This document shows positions 22,390-37,300 of a stretch of 64,000 nucleotides of DNA, piece by piece. Made by a program: the position numbers and the translations under genes. The stretch's first letter is position 1, and each line of letters begins with the position of its first letter. The stretch lies in NCBI RefSeq assembly GCF_022965805.1, contig NW_027331355.1, positions 124,001 through 188,000 on the forward strand. The letters are read 5' to 3'. The DNA comes from Primulina eburnea. Its lineage: Eukaryota > Streptophyta > Magnoliopsida > Lamiales > Gesneriaceae. Under the pieces are notes generated by a model, which was given only the letters and a program-made list of their open reading frames with translations, did no database searches and was not told the DNA's origin.

Positions 22390-25300
22390 GTATTTCATAT
22401 TTTATTATTATCAAGAATTTGATAATGTAAACAAGGCCCTGGCAGATTTATTTTTTTATTATTTTGCAGAAATTGCCGGTTTACTGTGATAACAAAGCTG
22501 ATGATGAGGAGTTTACGGAAACTGAATATTACAGAGACCTCAATTGCGTTGATAAGAACCATCATACTGTATGTATTTATAATATCTCTACAAATTTCAA
22601 GTCTACTGCTTTTTTTAGTCTTAGAATTATTTAGATCTTTTACAATCATTTGTGTAAGAGGAAATATTCTGTTTAACATATAAATTATATGAAAATCAGA
22701 TTTAAATGTTGTCTTAAATGTTGTGACATTTAATGACAACACATAGAATAATAATTTAACATATAAACAAATAAATTAAACAAAAATAACTTAGAATTAA
22801 TTGTACAGAAGTATAAATACTTGCGCTGTATCTCACGACATAATAATCACTAGACAATAATTTGAGTTTACAAAATCAACACTAGTGATTTTAAAGAAAA
22901 CTAATTTTCTCAACACGTTGAGAATACAAATAGCTTTCTAAAAAAATTATCAAAATAAATCATATTTAAGAAAGTAAGCATGGTGCCGAAAGCTAGAGTA
23001 AAAAAAACACGATCTTCAGTCAACACTCCTAAGTGTATTGTCTGCAAATGTCTCCAACAATCACGGCAACATGTGAAACAACACTTTTCAAAACATCAAC
23101 GTCTTTGTGAATTATTTTTCTCGAAAGTTCACGGTGTGCAAAAGTGCAAAAGTACTCAGCCACCGAAAAGCAAATCCACCAGCCGAAAAGTCGAAAGTCA
23201 AAAGCGAAAAGTTTGAAAAGCCAAAATCAAAAGTCCTGGTCTTTTTAATTTCTTTAGCTTGTTTATCTTATTTATAGCTTCCTTCTCTCTTAATGTTTAT
23301 CTCCGAAAAGAATCTTACAAGATATAAAAAAAGAGTTTTATTAAAATGAAACTCTTTTTAAATAATAATATCATATCATAAAATTCTAATAATAATTAGC
23401 ACATATCTAGAAAGAGAAAACTCTTAATTAAATATTTCACACAATATTATCAATAAAGAAAATATATTTAAGGAAAATATTATTTTAAAAGGAATAAATT
23501 ATATCTTGAAAACCAAGAATTTTTTTTATTTTAATCTCCACATTTTTTCTCTTCTAGACAAAATAAGCACAAACACCATTTTCCATGTTGATTCCATTTT
23601 ATCTCCCCTGCATGTGAAAATCCATCTCCCCCAGCATGTGAGAGCATATATCCCCCTAAATTTGATCGTGTTAGCATTTGATCATGTTACCATACGTGTT
23701 GCTAGCAGTGTTGGCAACACGTGAGGCAACACAGGAGAGAAATAAACATTCATTGCGTATCATCAATGTAGAGCATCAAAACTTATATTCAAAACAAAAT
23801 AACACAGGTACAGAGCAAAATTATCACAAAGCAAAATGATTAATCGCTGATAACTATCAGTGTCAGCTTCATCTCCTTCATCGCTTTCTCTTGTTCCCGA
23901 TGGGCCAGCTTTAGCTGTTTGTGCAACTCCAGCTTCTCCGCATTTTTGTTCAGAATGGATAACCTCTTCCATAGTCAGCCAGTAGTCAACAAGTAGATTA
24001 TCATAATAGAGAAAATCAGCATTGGCTTGAATTATTTTGGCCAGAGCTTGATCCATAGCTGAGCCTGAATTGCAGCGGTGGAGAGTATGACATCTTGTGG
24101 GAGCAGCTGTGTTCTGAGAGCTTTGTGGCATATCAGTGACATCAGAAGCAGTGCAAGACTCAGACCATGGAAGGTCTATCTTTCTGTTTCCGTTGAGCAA
24201 GGCAGGGACAATTTTCAGAAACTTGCTGATATCTGATGATTGCTCACCAATGCAACGGATGAATCCTTGAGATTCAAGGATGCCATAAATGAGTGAAGGA
24301 AATGACAGCTTAGATGACTTCAAATCCTCCTTCAGCAAACTAGAGTATATTCTTAAATGCCAGTCGTCCAACATTGAGCGTGCGAGTCCCTATTGAAAAT
24401 AGTGTCAAAGCTTGAGAGCTTTTCACCACCATTGAATTGGTAGAGGGTGTCCAGTTGCAGATGAAAACTTTGTGAAGAATAGAGTACAGAGAGGTTAGGT
24501 TTGCGACAGAGAGGCATCCTGGATGCAAACTGCTGAATCAACCCTCCCGTCAACACTGAAGTGACATCATGAATGTCAGGTTGAGGGCCATCATCAATAT
24601 AGGGGTGTTGTAATAAGAGTTGATGACATTAGGGTTAAAATGATACACCCTATAATGAATAAACACATGTCCAAATATTTTTGACGTCTCATCACCCAGT
24701 CCCAATGAGAGGTTGGTATATAATTCTAGCACATGATTTCGACAGAACGGTAGTACTTCAGACACACTAGAGAAAAAGCCCCGAGATTTGAGGAAGCTCA
24801 CCAAATTTTGTCTTGAAAACGATTCCATGTTTACATTATTCTCTTCAATAAAGTCTCTGTTGGCATACACAGACCACAGTGTGCTAAGGATTATTCGTTG
24901 TAGAACTTCGTCGAGAAGGCTTTGCTCAGATCATAATCCTACCATTCAATGTCGTCTGGAATGTCCTCAACACCCAGGGCAACATCTGGGGCAACATCAA
25001 TGCTATCAGTGGAGGTTTTAGTACCTTCCTCAAAAATTTCATCAGAGCTCTTGGAGGAAGAGTCAGTGGAGAGTGTAGGGTGGTGGTCTTCAAATTCTCA
25101 CAGCATTCCAGAATTTGGTTCTTCATATAATCTTGATGACCAGAACCAGAGGCAGAGTGCCTTGTTTTCTTCAAGTTTGCTATCACCTGAGCCAAGGAGA
25201 TCTCTTTCTTGTCAGAAGGAGTTGGTTCCTTTGGGTCAGAGTGTGCAGCTTCATCAACAGAAATTGAGAGAGTGTCCTCGGAGGAGCTGCTTACAGCAGG

Positions 25301-28300
25301 GGGTGTGGGCTTTTTACGAGCCACTAACTCATTATCAGATTCATCTGAATCATCACTAGAGGTGTTCTTGGGATCAGCCAGTGAAGGTCTTGAAGAAGAA
25401 TCATCTTGTGGCAAAATCTTTTTTAAGGAGTGAGATCAAGGTTGTATCCCGCATGTCTTTTTGATCGTCTAACTAGTGGTGGCGGTGGAAAAACCTGGTT
25501 CACAGCAGCAAAATCAGGGAGATTATCCATGCCAATTTCATTCCCCGGCTCGCCTGAGGCAATTGTCTCCAGAGGGATTGGCGCCTCCTCAACAGGAACA
25601 ATTTCAAAATTCAAAGCAGTAGATGTTTCAGTAGGTATTTTGGAAACAGGAGCAACATCCTCATTGTATTCCATCTCTCTTCGGATATCTTGAGGACCAT
25701 ACCCTTGTCCTGCCATGGATAAAATCAGAGGCGAAAAGAAATTGAGATATATTCAAGGATGTTGCAGACAAAATCAAGAAGAGCAGGCTGCTCTTTGGCC
25801 GAGAGTTTTGCAAAAATTTCGATTTCTAATAAAATCAAGTTTTTCGTCGAATTTTCTCTTTTAAATACACATATCCTTCCGACTCAACAATATACACAAT
25901 ACTATGTATATGCATAATCTAATTATGCCTAACAATATAATGTAACATAAATACAAACATGAAACAAGTATGTGATATGTTTACAAATGAAGTGTTTTTA
26001 CTGATTTTGATAACATATTCTGACAACACGTCCAAATCCTAAAAAAATGGATTTTCTTGCACACTTAGAGGCTTGTAAACTATCTGAATATAGCCCCCGC
26101 AATAGAAGAACGGTTTTCTCATGACTCCTCTAGGTAGTTTTTTCCATTTTCCTCTATTTTTATTTCTGTATTTAATTCATAGAAGATAGCTCTCACACTA
26201 AAAGTACAGTCTTAATTGGAATCTTTTAGGTGGCTTTTTCCATTCTTTTCTTTTGACACAAATTTTTTTTTTCTTTTTTTTCAATCTTCAGAAGTCACTT
26301 TTCATATGGGACAAGATCATGTAGTACACAAACATCCCTCTACTACTTTGTGACTTGGTCAAAGTATATAATGTCCAAGTATGTTGATTCAAATAAAATT
26401 ACGGAATTTTCAGCGCATCAGAAGATTATGTAACTCAATGAAACGCAACATATAACAGTATGAATGTAAATTCAGAATGCCTAATTCCTAAAAATGTAAA
26501 TGCATATTAGGTGTTGTCTAAGATGTAATAACATCTACGACAACATCCATAAAGATCTGGATGCACACATGCTGAGAGATTTTTTAAGGTTGGAGAATCT
26601 CTGAAAATCTAATGTTTTTGTGAATATGTCTGCCAATTGGTTATTTGTACCAAAAAATTAAATGCAGATCAATTTTTTTATTAAATCTTGAATAAAATGA
26701 TGTCGAATGTCAATGTATTAGTTCGAGAATGTTCTACTGGAGTTTTTGAAATGTCAATTGCTCTAGAATAATCACATTACATAGGTAGGGTCACACTCCT
26801 AAGTCCGTAATCTTCTACCATTTGATTCATCCATAAAAGTTGGGAGCAACAACTTTCAGATGCCACATATTCGGATTCAGCAGGTGAAAGTGACACACAG
26901 TTTTGCTTCCTACTATACCAGTTATTGCCAAAATAGAAACATCCTCCCGTTGTACTCTTTTTATTAAATCTCCAGCCCAATAGGCTTTTATATGTGAAAT
27001 TTTATGATTTGATTGGTAATGATTCAGGTTGACTAGCAGTCAAATACAAGAGGCTTCCTATGATGTTGCTACATAAGGTGTTGTCAACATTTTCGGCAAG
27101 ATCATCCTTGCACAATTCTCACTCGAGCCTATTTGTGTTTTGATGTGTTTATTATTTTTGTTTGCAAATTTTTTAATCAGATTCTTGGCATATTTACTTT
27201 GGCACATAAAAATATCATCATGCATTTGTTTAATTTGCAATCCAAGAAAGAAACTTAACTCGCCAAACATGTTCATTTTAAAGGTAGAGGACACACATTC
27301 AATAAAATTATCAACATGTTTTTGAGAAGATGCACCGAAAATGATGTCATCCACATAAACTTGGTAGATAAGTATTTCACCTTAGGCTTTTGAATAAAAA
27401 GATTTTTGTTTACTTCACCTTGTTTGAAGCCAATTTCGAGTAAATACTCGGTCAGTCTACCATACCATGCTCGTGGTGCTTGCTTCAAGTCATAGAGAAT
27501 ATTTTTCAACATGTAAACATGATCCAAGTGGTGTGGATCTTTGAATCAATTAAGTTATCTGATATATACTTCTTCACACAAAATGTCATTTGAAAAAGTA
27601 CTTTTGACATCCATTTGGTAGAGTTTGACCTTCATATAGCATGAAATAGCTAGCAATATTCGGACTGACTGAATACGGACAACATGAGAAAATGTCTCAT
27701 CAAAGACAATCCCCTCTACCTATGTGTACCCTTAAGCAACCAACCTTGCTTTTTTCCGAATGTTGTTTCATGACTCATCAGTTTTATTTTTAAAAATCTA
27801 TTTTGTACCAATTATGTCACCATTTTCAGGAAGTGGAACTAAATACCACACATCATTTCGAATAAACTGTTCAAGCTCATCATACATCACATTTGTCCAA
27901 ACCTCATCTTTTAATGCATCATCAACATTTTTGGATTCAAAGTGAGATATAAAACATGAATGCCTAACTTGGGAGTACATGGAACTCATGCATAGTATCA
28001 CGACCATCTTGCGGTAGTCGACATTTTCTTTCTTCCGGGTTTGTATTTCTTCATCCACATTTCATATTATTTGAGATGATGGATGGTTCTTCTGAACATT
28101 ATTTATTTTGAATATTCTTTCCATCTTCGATTGAATCATCATCACTCTGCTGTTCATCCTCGGGTACAATCACTTCAGAGTCACGTGTTGTTCTCGGTGT
28201 TGCAACATCTGTGCTAACACCTAGATTTTCGAGTGAGCTGGAAATTTCCAGGAGATCGTCCACGTCATCCTCGACAATTTTCCTTTTGACATCTTTGCAT

Positions 28301-31300
28301 GTTTGCATGTCAGTTTTTCTCCTAATTGATAGCAATTATCTAAAGATCTTGTGTGTGTCATCACGCACACATTAGTATTGAAACGTCTACTACTTAAAAT
28401 ACTGCTAGAATATTTTTTTTTGTAAACTAATTTTCGAAAATTACGTTTAAACAAATGCATTCAATAACAACTGTAAATCACACATTTTAAAATAAAAATA
28501 TTCCATTATTGGTAAAAAAATATTGAAGTCGAAATATGTCAAATCATCCCACCCTAGACTATCATTTTAAAATGGTTCAAATAAGAAGCATGCAAAATCC
28601 TTTCAACTATACATCATAAAAAGAGAGTTTAAAAAAATATCAATGTTTACTCCTAACTCATAAACATAATGTGCGGAAAAAGTATGGTCCCGGGGTTAGT
28701 GTACGCACATCCAGCTCCTCCTACTCAGTCTTCGGCCTCCGATCTCCTCATCAATATGCTCACCTTCATCATTCACACTTAGTGAGTCTAAAGACTCAAC
28801 ACTCCTAAATTGTTATAACAAGTGCATATACATTACATGCAACAGTGAAAAGCACTATAATTAATTTACATTTCATGATCTTGAGAACATTAACTTAAAC
28901 ATATCTCGTCAAAGCATAGCGTGTACAAAACATGTCTCATTATATCAATATACGCGTGTTCATTTTCTTTATTTGAATTCATATCATTAGTTGTGACATT
29001 CGTATCAGCTCTAATCGATGGATCCATCTACGTATAACTGTGGTACTCGGCGGCGAGGACATCAACGACAGTTTTACCTATATATTGAGCCATGGCCTTA
29101 CATATTCGTATTTGTATTAGTCACAACCAGCTTTCATCCTTCAAAACATATCATCATATTCATTGCTTATAAAAATCATGCATATACGTAAATTTCCTTA
29201 AAATCAGACATGCAAAGTATTTTTCATATTTCCAAAAAAATTCATATTCGTGGTAACATATACATTTAAAACATGTAATTTAGTGATCAGGGCGTTGCCA
29301 AGATCACTAACTCGACATGGGTGCAAAATGCTGATGGCTTGGTTCGGGCACCTGCGAGGGTGCTTCAAAGACAATATTCTCAATGAGCTGCAATAGCTCG
29401 TGTTCTAAAAATGTATACGTCGATAAATTATATCGAGTTTGGTTTTAAACCAAGCGGAAAACACTCGAATTAATCCTTCTTTAAAAAAAATGAAAGATTT
29501 TAGAAACTATTGACTTGTGTAAATTGATCGTCTGAGATACGGGGAATCGGTTCGGCTTCTATTAGTTCAGTTATGGACAGAAAGGAACTGATATCAGCTG
29601 AACTGATCAAGTTAGTTTCAAACACACTTAAGCAGTTAATACATAAGATATTTTTATGGATGTTCGAAGACTTCAACTGCTCTTACGTCACACCTTCTAC
29701 CACCTCAGATAAGATCAAGTAGAAGATTTTGATTTACACAAAACTTTGTACAAACCGACCCAGCTTAGGACTTATCTACTGTTTCATTGAACTCCTAGTC
29801 TAGACTGAAGGCATCACCTTCCAGCCAACACTTGTTTAACGTCTGTGTGTCAAAAACTACATTCACAAGTTTTACGTCTTTGTGCAAGACGGTATTTTAG
29901 TGGTGGTGTGTGTGTGTGTGTGTAAACTGATATCTGAAAACAACCCGGAATGTGTTCTCACACACTGAGGGAAATAAACTTCTACACTAAGTTGATATAA
30001 CTTTGGAGTGTTCCCTCGAATGCGTCGATTGCTTCTTTGCAAGCTGATATGCAATAAGCGTGCTCTTTCTTTTCTCTCTTGTTTTTCCACCTCTATCTTT
30101 GTTGACTGTCTTGGTCTGTATTTATAGCAGTAATGCGACCGTACATCAAGAATCATAACATGTGATCGTTGCAGCTTGAATGCGTTCCTTGAAATTTGTC
30201 TCGACTTTTCCGACAGCCATTCTGGAACATTTTGTCTTTAATCTTTGCTACAACGTCCATTATTGTACTATTGATAGTATAGTTGCTTTTATACCTTTGT
30301 GGACATCTGGATTAAGCTTGTCGTATCTGCAAATTGGTTCGTTCATAAATGATGTTCTTAACTGGTCAATTGATCTGGTGAGGTAAAATCAGTTGACTCG
30401 TCAGCTGAACAGATTTCACAGATTCAGTTGAACTGGTCAGTTTGGCTCTTCATCAGTTGAACACTTCATCAGCTGGCCAGGCTTCTGAAGGTCTTCTGCT
30501 GAACCACCTATCAACTGGACAATCAGTTGAACTGCTCTTGATACTTCTGTTGTACTGATTCAGTTCGATCAATCAGTTGACACTTTCAGTTTGGGTTTTG
30601 GCTCGATAACTGATCAGTTCGAGTCCTAATCAGTTTCTACGCACTTGTGTAAACTCATTAGAAACAAATAAACAAGTTTTGTTAACATCAAAATAAGATT
30701 GCGAACATGAAATATTCCAACAATGACCATTTTGCCCTCGGAAACCCTAATTGACCAATTTACCCTTGAACCTCAAAATTTCAATTCGACGCCAAGTAAA
30801 CTCCTTAAAACACCTCAAAACATATTTATAATCATTTCTAGATGTAACCTCGAGCCCGATTCGTAACTTACACGATTCGTTTTAAAACTTGGACCGGGGT
30901 CCCCATTTTAACTCGAATAAATCCGAAACTTAACCAAACTTTCTCAATTTTAACCACTACTAAATCACACCCTACCAGTCCCTAAACAACATATAGCAGA
31001 CAAATTAAGACCCTAAAAAATGACCAAGTGGCTGCTAGACAGAAATGACACTTTGCAATCCTACAAAACCCTATAGCCGAGCCTTGCACTATCCGGACTT
31101 AGCCCACTCTATACTGGACCAGCCCCGAACTAGACCACCCTAGGACTGAGACCAGGCCGTGGACCCTCTCCTGGACCGACCAAACCACGCCCATAGCCCC
31201 ATGCACACAGTTACACATGCTATTCCCCAAAAAGAATTTATTTGAAAAGCTATGGGAAAATTCGAAGGAGCTGCTGCAATTCTTTTCGAAAATAACTGCT

Positions 31301-34300
31301 GGAGATTGAAAGAAGGGGAAGCCGAATGATGGAGGTAGGGTTAGGGTTTGGGAGGTAGGGTTAATACATAAAATAGATCTATAATGGACCCTAATTAAAT
31401 TTAATGAGGATATATAGGAATCTGTGCCCAAAATATTTTAAAATAGGCCCATAAAATCCAAAAACACCCCCGAAAAATATTTCGTTTTGGCACGTTTTTA
31501 AAAAAAAATTGTCCAAACTTTCAAAAAGTCATCTGACTTGCTAAAATTTGCGTACCGGTTTAAAATATGACTCGGCGTATAAAAATACTCCACTTAGGCT
31601 CATTTTTGAAAATCTCATTTATTTATAACATATAATTAAAAATAATTACTTTATAAAAAAAAAAATTCCTTAACTGTCCCTGGTCTTCGTTCCTCGTTCG
31701 AGCGCGAAGTACTATTAAAAGCCCTAATGCATGAAATTTTAATAAAAACATGAATCGAAACACATATCCATGTAATAATCATGCATTTAGAGCTTTAAAT
31801 AATTAAACACATATTTTAGTAAAACCCTAAATTGCATTCACTGATGTTATGTAGTTCAAATTTCCTACCCCATACAATTCCTCCCTCCTTATAAAGAATT
31901 TTTTCGTCGAAATTTAAAACGTACCGAATAACTCTGGGTAGCGAATCCTAATCTCAATCTCAGTCTCCCAAGTAGCCTGCTCCTCGGAATAATTTAGCAC
32001 TTGACCTTAACCATGTGGATTACCTGGTTATGGAGTCTCCTCTCCTGCCTATCTAAAATCTGAGTGGGTCTTTCCTCGAAAGACAGGTTCGGCGTCAGAT
32101 GAAGTGGCTCATAATTTAGCACATGCGAAGGGTTCGACATATACTTTCGCAGCATCGAGACGTGGAACACGTTATGAACTCCCACCAGATTCGGCAGTAA
32201 CGCAACTTTGTAAGCTAGTTTCCCAAATCTCTCGAGAATCTCGAATGGTCCTATGAATCTAGGACTGAGTTTGCCCTTCTTTCCTAAATTATCACACCCT
32301 TAATCGGTGCGACTTTCACGAAAACATGATCGCCCACTGCAAACTTTAGATCCTTGCGTCGTTGATCTGCATAAATCTTAAGTTGGCTCTGAGCGGTCTT
32401 CATCCTGTCCCAGATCTTGATCACTAACTCTGTAGTCTGACTAATAATGTTTGGTCCTAACTCTACTATTTCTCCTACCTAATCCTATTAAATTGGCGAC
32501 CTACAGTTCCTATCGTAAAATGCCTCGTATGGAGCCATACCTATAAATGACTGGTAGCTGTTGTTGTACGTGAACTGGACGAGAGGTAATTTCGGCTCCT
32601 AGCTACCCTGGAAGTCCATCATGCACGCTCTGAGTAGGTCCTCCCAAATCTTAATCACCCTCTCTGACTGTCCATTGGTCTGTGGATGGAGGGCAGTACT
32701 GAATAATAGCTTAGTAACCAATGCCGGATTCAGACTCTTCCAGAACACATAAGTGAAGCTCGGATCCCTGTCTGACATGATGGACACTGGAATCCAATGC
32801 ATTCTGACTATCTCCTTGATATACAGCTCTGCATACTGAGTCATGGTGAAAGTCTTCTTGATCGGTAGAAAGTGTGCTGACTTAATGAGCAGATCAACTA
32901 TCACCCAAATGGCATTATATCCTCCAGCTGTTCTCGGTAGTCTTGTCAAAAAGTCCATGGTAATATTCTCTCATTTCCACTCGAGAATAGGGAGTGGTCT
33001 CAGCTTCCCTGCAGGTCTCTGATGCTCGGCCTTAATATTTTGACATGTCAAACACTCAGAGACGAAATGCAGAATGTTCCGCTTCATGTCCGGCCAACAA
33101 TAAAGAGTATGTAGATCCTTATACATCTTTTTACTTCCTGGATGAATGGAGTACGGGGTTATGTGGGCCTCACTCATGATATCTGCTCACAGGGAATCAC
33201 TGATAGGAAACCATCGTCGGTCACTATATCTGATTATGACGTCTTCAACTGTATACAACCTCAGGCTCTTAGACTCGTCCCTTTGTCTCCACTTCTGTAA
33301 CTGCTCGTCAGAAGTCTGCCCCTGATCGAATCATGTCCCTCAGTGTCGACTACATTGATGGGGTAGAAAGACTAGGGGCATCGCCCCTGGCATAAACCGC
33401 AAACTCAAACCTCTGAATTTCTGCCTGCAGCGGTCTCTGTAACGACAACTGAGTGATTACCGCATTCTTCCTGCTCATGACATCCGCAACCCCATTAGCC
33501 TTACGCGGATGGTAGCTAATGTCGTAGTCATAATCCTTCACTAGCTCTAGCCACATCCGTTGTCTCATGTTCATTTCTTTCTGCGTGAAGATGTATTTAA
33601 GACTCTTGTGGTCGGTGAATATCCTGCACTTCTCCCCATACAGATAATGCATCCATCTCTTCATGGTGAATACCACTACTGCAAGCTCGAGGTCATGAGT
33701 CGAATAATTCTTCTCATGGACCTTCAGCTGTCTGGATGCGTAGGTTATAACTCTGTCATGTTGCATCAGAACCGCGCCCAAACAAAGCTTCGAAGCATCT
33801 GTATAAAGCACAAACTCCCCTTGACTTGATGGCATAGCTAGAACTGGCGTTGAAGTCAATGCCTACTTCAGGCTGTTGAAACTCTCCTGGCACTCAGATC
33901 CCCAAATGAATTTGGCATTCTTCTTCGTCAAGACGGTCATAGGCACCACAATAGAAGAAAATCCCCGAATAAACTTCATGTAGTACCCAGCCAAACCCAA
34001 GTAATTGCGGATCTCTGTCACATTCTTTGGCGCTGGGCAATCTTGGAATTCCTCGACCTTACTGGAATCAACCTCCACTCCATCTCAGGATATGATGTGG
34101 CCTAAGAATTCCACGATGTCTAGCAAGAACTCACATTTACTGAACTTGGCATACATCAGTTTGTCCTGTAAAGTCTGTAGTATGGTCCTCAGATGCTGAC
34201 TGTGCTCTTCTCTGCTCTTCGAATAGATCAGGATGTCGTCTATGAAAACTATGACGAACTGATCCAAATAAGGCTAAAACACGCAATTTAGGAGATCCGT

Positions 34301-37300
34301 GAAGATCGCTGGCGCGTTTGTCAATACGAAGGGCATAACCATAAACTCATAGTGCCTATAACACGTCCTAAAGCCGTCTTATGGATGTCAGACTCTCGCA
34401 CCTTTAGCTGGTGGTATCCAGATCGGTGATCTATCTTCGAAAACATTGATGCTCCCTGAAACTGATCAAATAGATCTTCAATCCTAGGCAGAGGATACTT
34501 ATTCTTAATTGGACCCGGTTCAGCTACCGGTAATCAATGCAAGTACGCATGTTGTCGTCCTTATTCTTAACAAAAAGTACTGGTGCAACCCATGAAGAAA
34601 AGCTCGGGCGAATGAATCCCTTGTCCAGAAAGTCCTGTATCTGATCCTTCAGCTCTTTCATTTCTACATGTGCTAGACGATAGGGGACCTTAGCGATCGA
34701 AATTGTACCTGGCATCAGCTCGATAGAAGTTTGGAATGCCTGAAACATCGTCCAGGAAAATGCTGGGAAAATCCCTGACCTTGACATCCTCTAGCCACTA
34801 GCTTATTGGCTCAGTCACTGTCACAATACTCGCCAAAAATGCCTGACAGCCTCTCCTCATGAGCTTCCTCGCAAATATGCAAGAAATGATGTGCGGCATT
34901 TGCTGGTGCCTGGCTGTCTCAAAAATAAATGGCTTCCCACTGGGCGGTCGGATAGATACTGACCTATATAAAAAATCTATGGCAGCTCCGTGTGAAGAAA
35001 GCCAGTCCATACCCAAAATAATGTCGAACTCCGGCAACGGTAGCACAATCAAATCTGCCTGCACCGTATTTTTCTATAACTGAAGCTCCAATCTCTTCAC
35101 CATCTGCGAGGTAAACATCTGATCTCCAGAAGTAATCGAAACTATGAATCCCAAATCCAAAGCCTCTGGTATGATTCCTAGTCGCTTGACAAAAGACTCG
35201 GATATAAATGAATGTGTAGCTCCAGAATCTAGCAATGCATACGTGGCTACACCTAAAATACATATTCTTCCTGCAGCAAAACATACCATCAAATCTGATC
35301 GTGTTGGACCTTAAAAAATTTTCTATCGGTATTAATTCCAAAATTCTTGAAAAATCACTGATTTATTTCTAATGTTCCACCAAAAATTTCGAAGTTTACC
35401 ACAAGAATTTTTGGAAATTACAAATTGACCCATAAAGTTCGAATTTCAAACAATTTAGTCCTTCAACTATTCGAAAATTGCATATAAAATTTCGATTTAG
35501 TCAATTTAGGCCTTAAAATTTTCGAAAGTTATTAATTTGATCCCAAAGATTTCGAAAAATGCGAAACAGTTGGGTACGATTAGGTACCTGTAATATTTGT
35601 CATTACATTTTGATCCTCAAAGCTGTTAATTAAATCAATTCAACCCTTAAATCCACCTATTAGAACATGCAACCTAATTTATTCTATGTTCTTAATCCCA
35701 AAAATAATTCCCACAACCAACATAATAATTCATGCAATCGAGGCGGTAAATAAAAATTTTGAAACATAAAGGTTATCGGTGATCAGTGTAGAGTTCGGTT
35801 CCACCTCCGCCTCCACATCCGCCTCCTCTGCGTGCATCACATAGGCCCTGTCAGTAGCGAGGCCCTTGTTCTAGTGAAATCAACTTCCTTGTGGCCCTCT
35901 TCCTTGCGTATCAATCATTTGAAGGTCCCCCACAAACATTTTCCGAAGTTGAAATGGTTGCACTGCTTGCATGGATGCCTTTCCTCCAACTTAGGAGCCC
36001 CTGGTGCCTACATGGCCTCTACTGTCTGGGCTTCTTGAACTGACCCTAGGGCTTCTGCTGCCCCTGATGCCTAGGTGGTTCGGTGAGCTGTCTCTTATGT
36101 GGCTGCGAGATAGACTTATCCTGATGCTTCTTCCGCTGCATCTCGGCGTAAATATCTCTCAGGGCTTGTTTCTCCTGAAAGGCACAAGCAATGGCCTCAT
36201 CATTACTCGCCGGTCTCATCAGCATAACATCCTGGCGCAAAGTGGGTCTGAGGCCATCCATGAAATGCCTCAGCTTCTGAGCGGCATCCAAAGTAACAAG
36301 GGGCACAAAGTGACGGCCCTTGTCAAACTTCCTGATAAACTCTGCCACAGACAAGTCCCCCTGTTGGAGACTCATAAACTCTCTCGTCAGGCGTCCTCTG
36401 ACCTCTACTGGAAAGTATTTGTTGTAGAATGTCCTTGAATTGATCCCATGTGAGGGTAGCCAAGTTCACCCCGTGCGGCACTCCTTCCCACCAAAGGGAT
36501 GCATCGTCCCTCAGCATCTACGTGGCGCACCTCTAGAGACCGGATCAAACCCTCTGTTAGGAATGGATCAGTAGTACCCCCGAACTCCTTCGGGTTGAGC
36601 CTTCTGAACTGCTCATATATGTGTGTCTGGCTCTTCGGAGCCTGCTGCGCCTGCTCCATCAGTCTAGCAATACCCTCATGGACTTTGGTAGCTACGTCTC
36701 CTGGCGGTGGTGGTTGTGGTGGAGGGCTTCTACCTTCTCCAGAAGTATCATCCTGTCTGTCAGTGCTGGGGGCGCATCTGAGAGGCATATAGTATCTGAA
36801 TATAGCCCAAATTCTAAACGTAACCCATCATGTAATTTAATCTAATTTTCAAAACATTTAATTCTTAAATCATGAAAACAACTAAACATTTACTGCAAAT
36901 CATTGAGAAACATTTATCATGTAAACGTGTAGGTGATAGCATTAAACCATTCAAAACATTTAAAACATGCAAACTTACAGACTTGAGGCTTGAAGACTGA
37001 GTTGCTGAAGCTGGGGATGACACAACCCTATACAGGATCCTTGATTCGATACCAACTGAAACGTCTTCTACATAAAATACTGCAAGAAATTTTTTTTTGT
37101 AAACTAATTTTTGCAAATTACGTTTAAACGCATGTATGCAATAACAATTTTAAATAACACATTTTAAAATAAAATGATTCCACTATTGGAAAAATACCGC
37201 AGTCGAAAATATTTCAAATCATAGAATGTCGTTTTAAAATGGTTCAAATAAGAAGAATGCAAAATCTTGTCAACTCAACATCATAAACAACGAAAGTGTA

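Noticed and set aside
22395..22742. 115-aa minus-strand ORF across MEE59-like exon 2
   Set aside because: It overlaps the well-supported exon and introns in antisense and is AT-driven.
24788..25693. Plus-strand ORFs opposite the env-like region
   Set aside because: Antisense of Ser/Asp-rich coding sequence, with no domain of their own.
35832..36438. Plus-strand ORFs of 68 and 144 aa
   Set aside because: They are antisense shadows of gypsy C gag, which has recognisable gag motifs on the minus strand.
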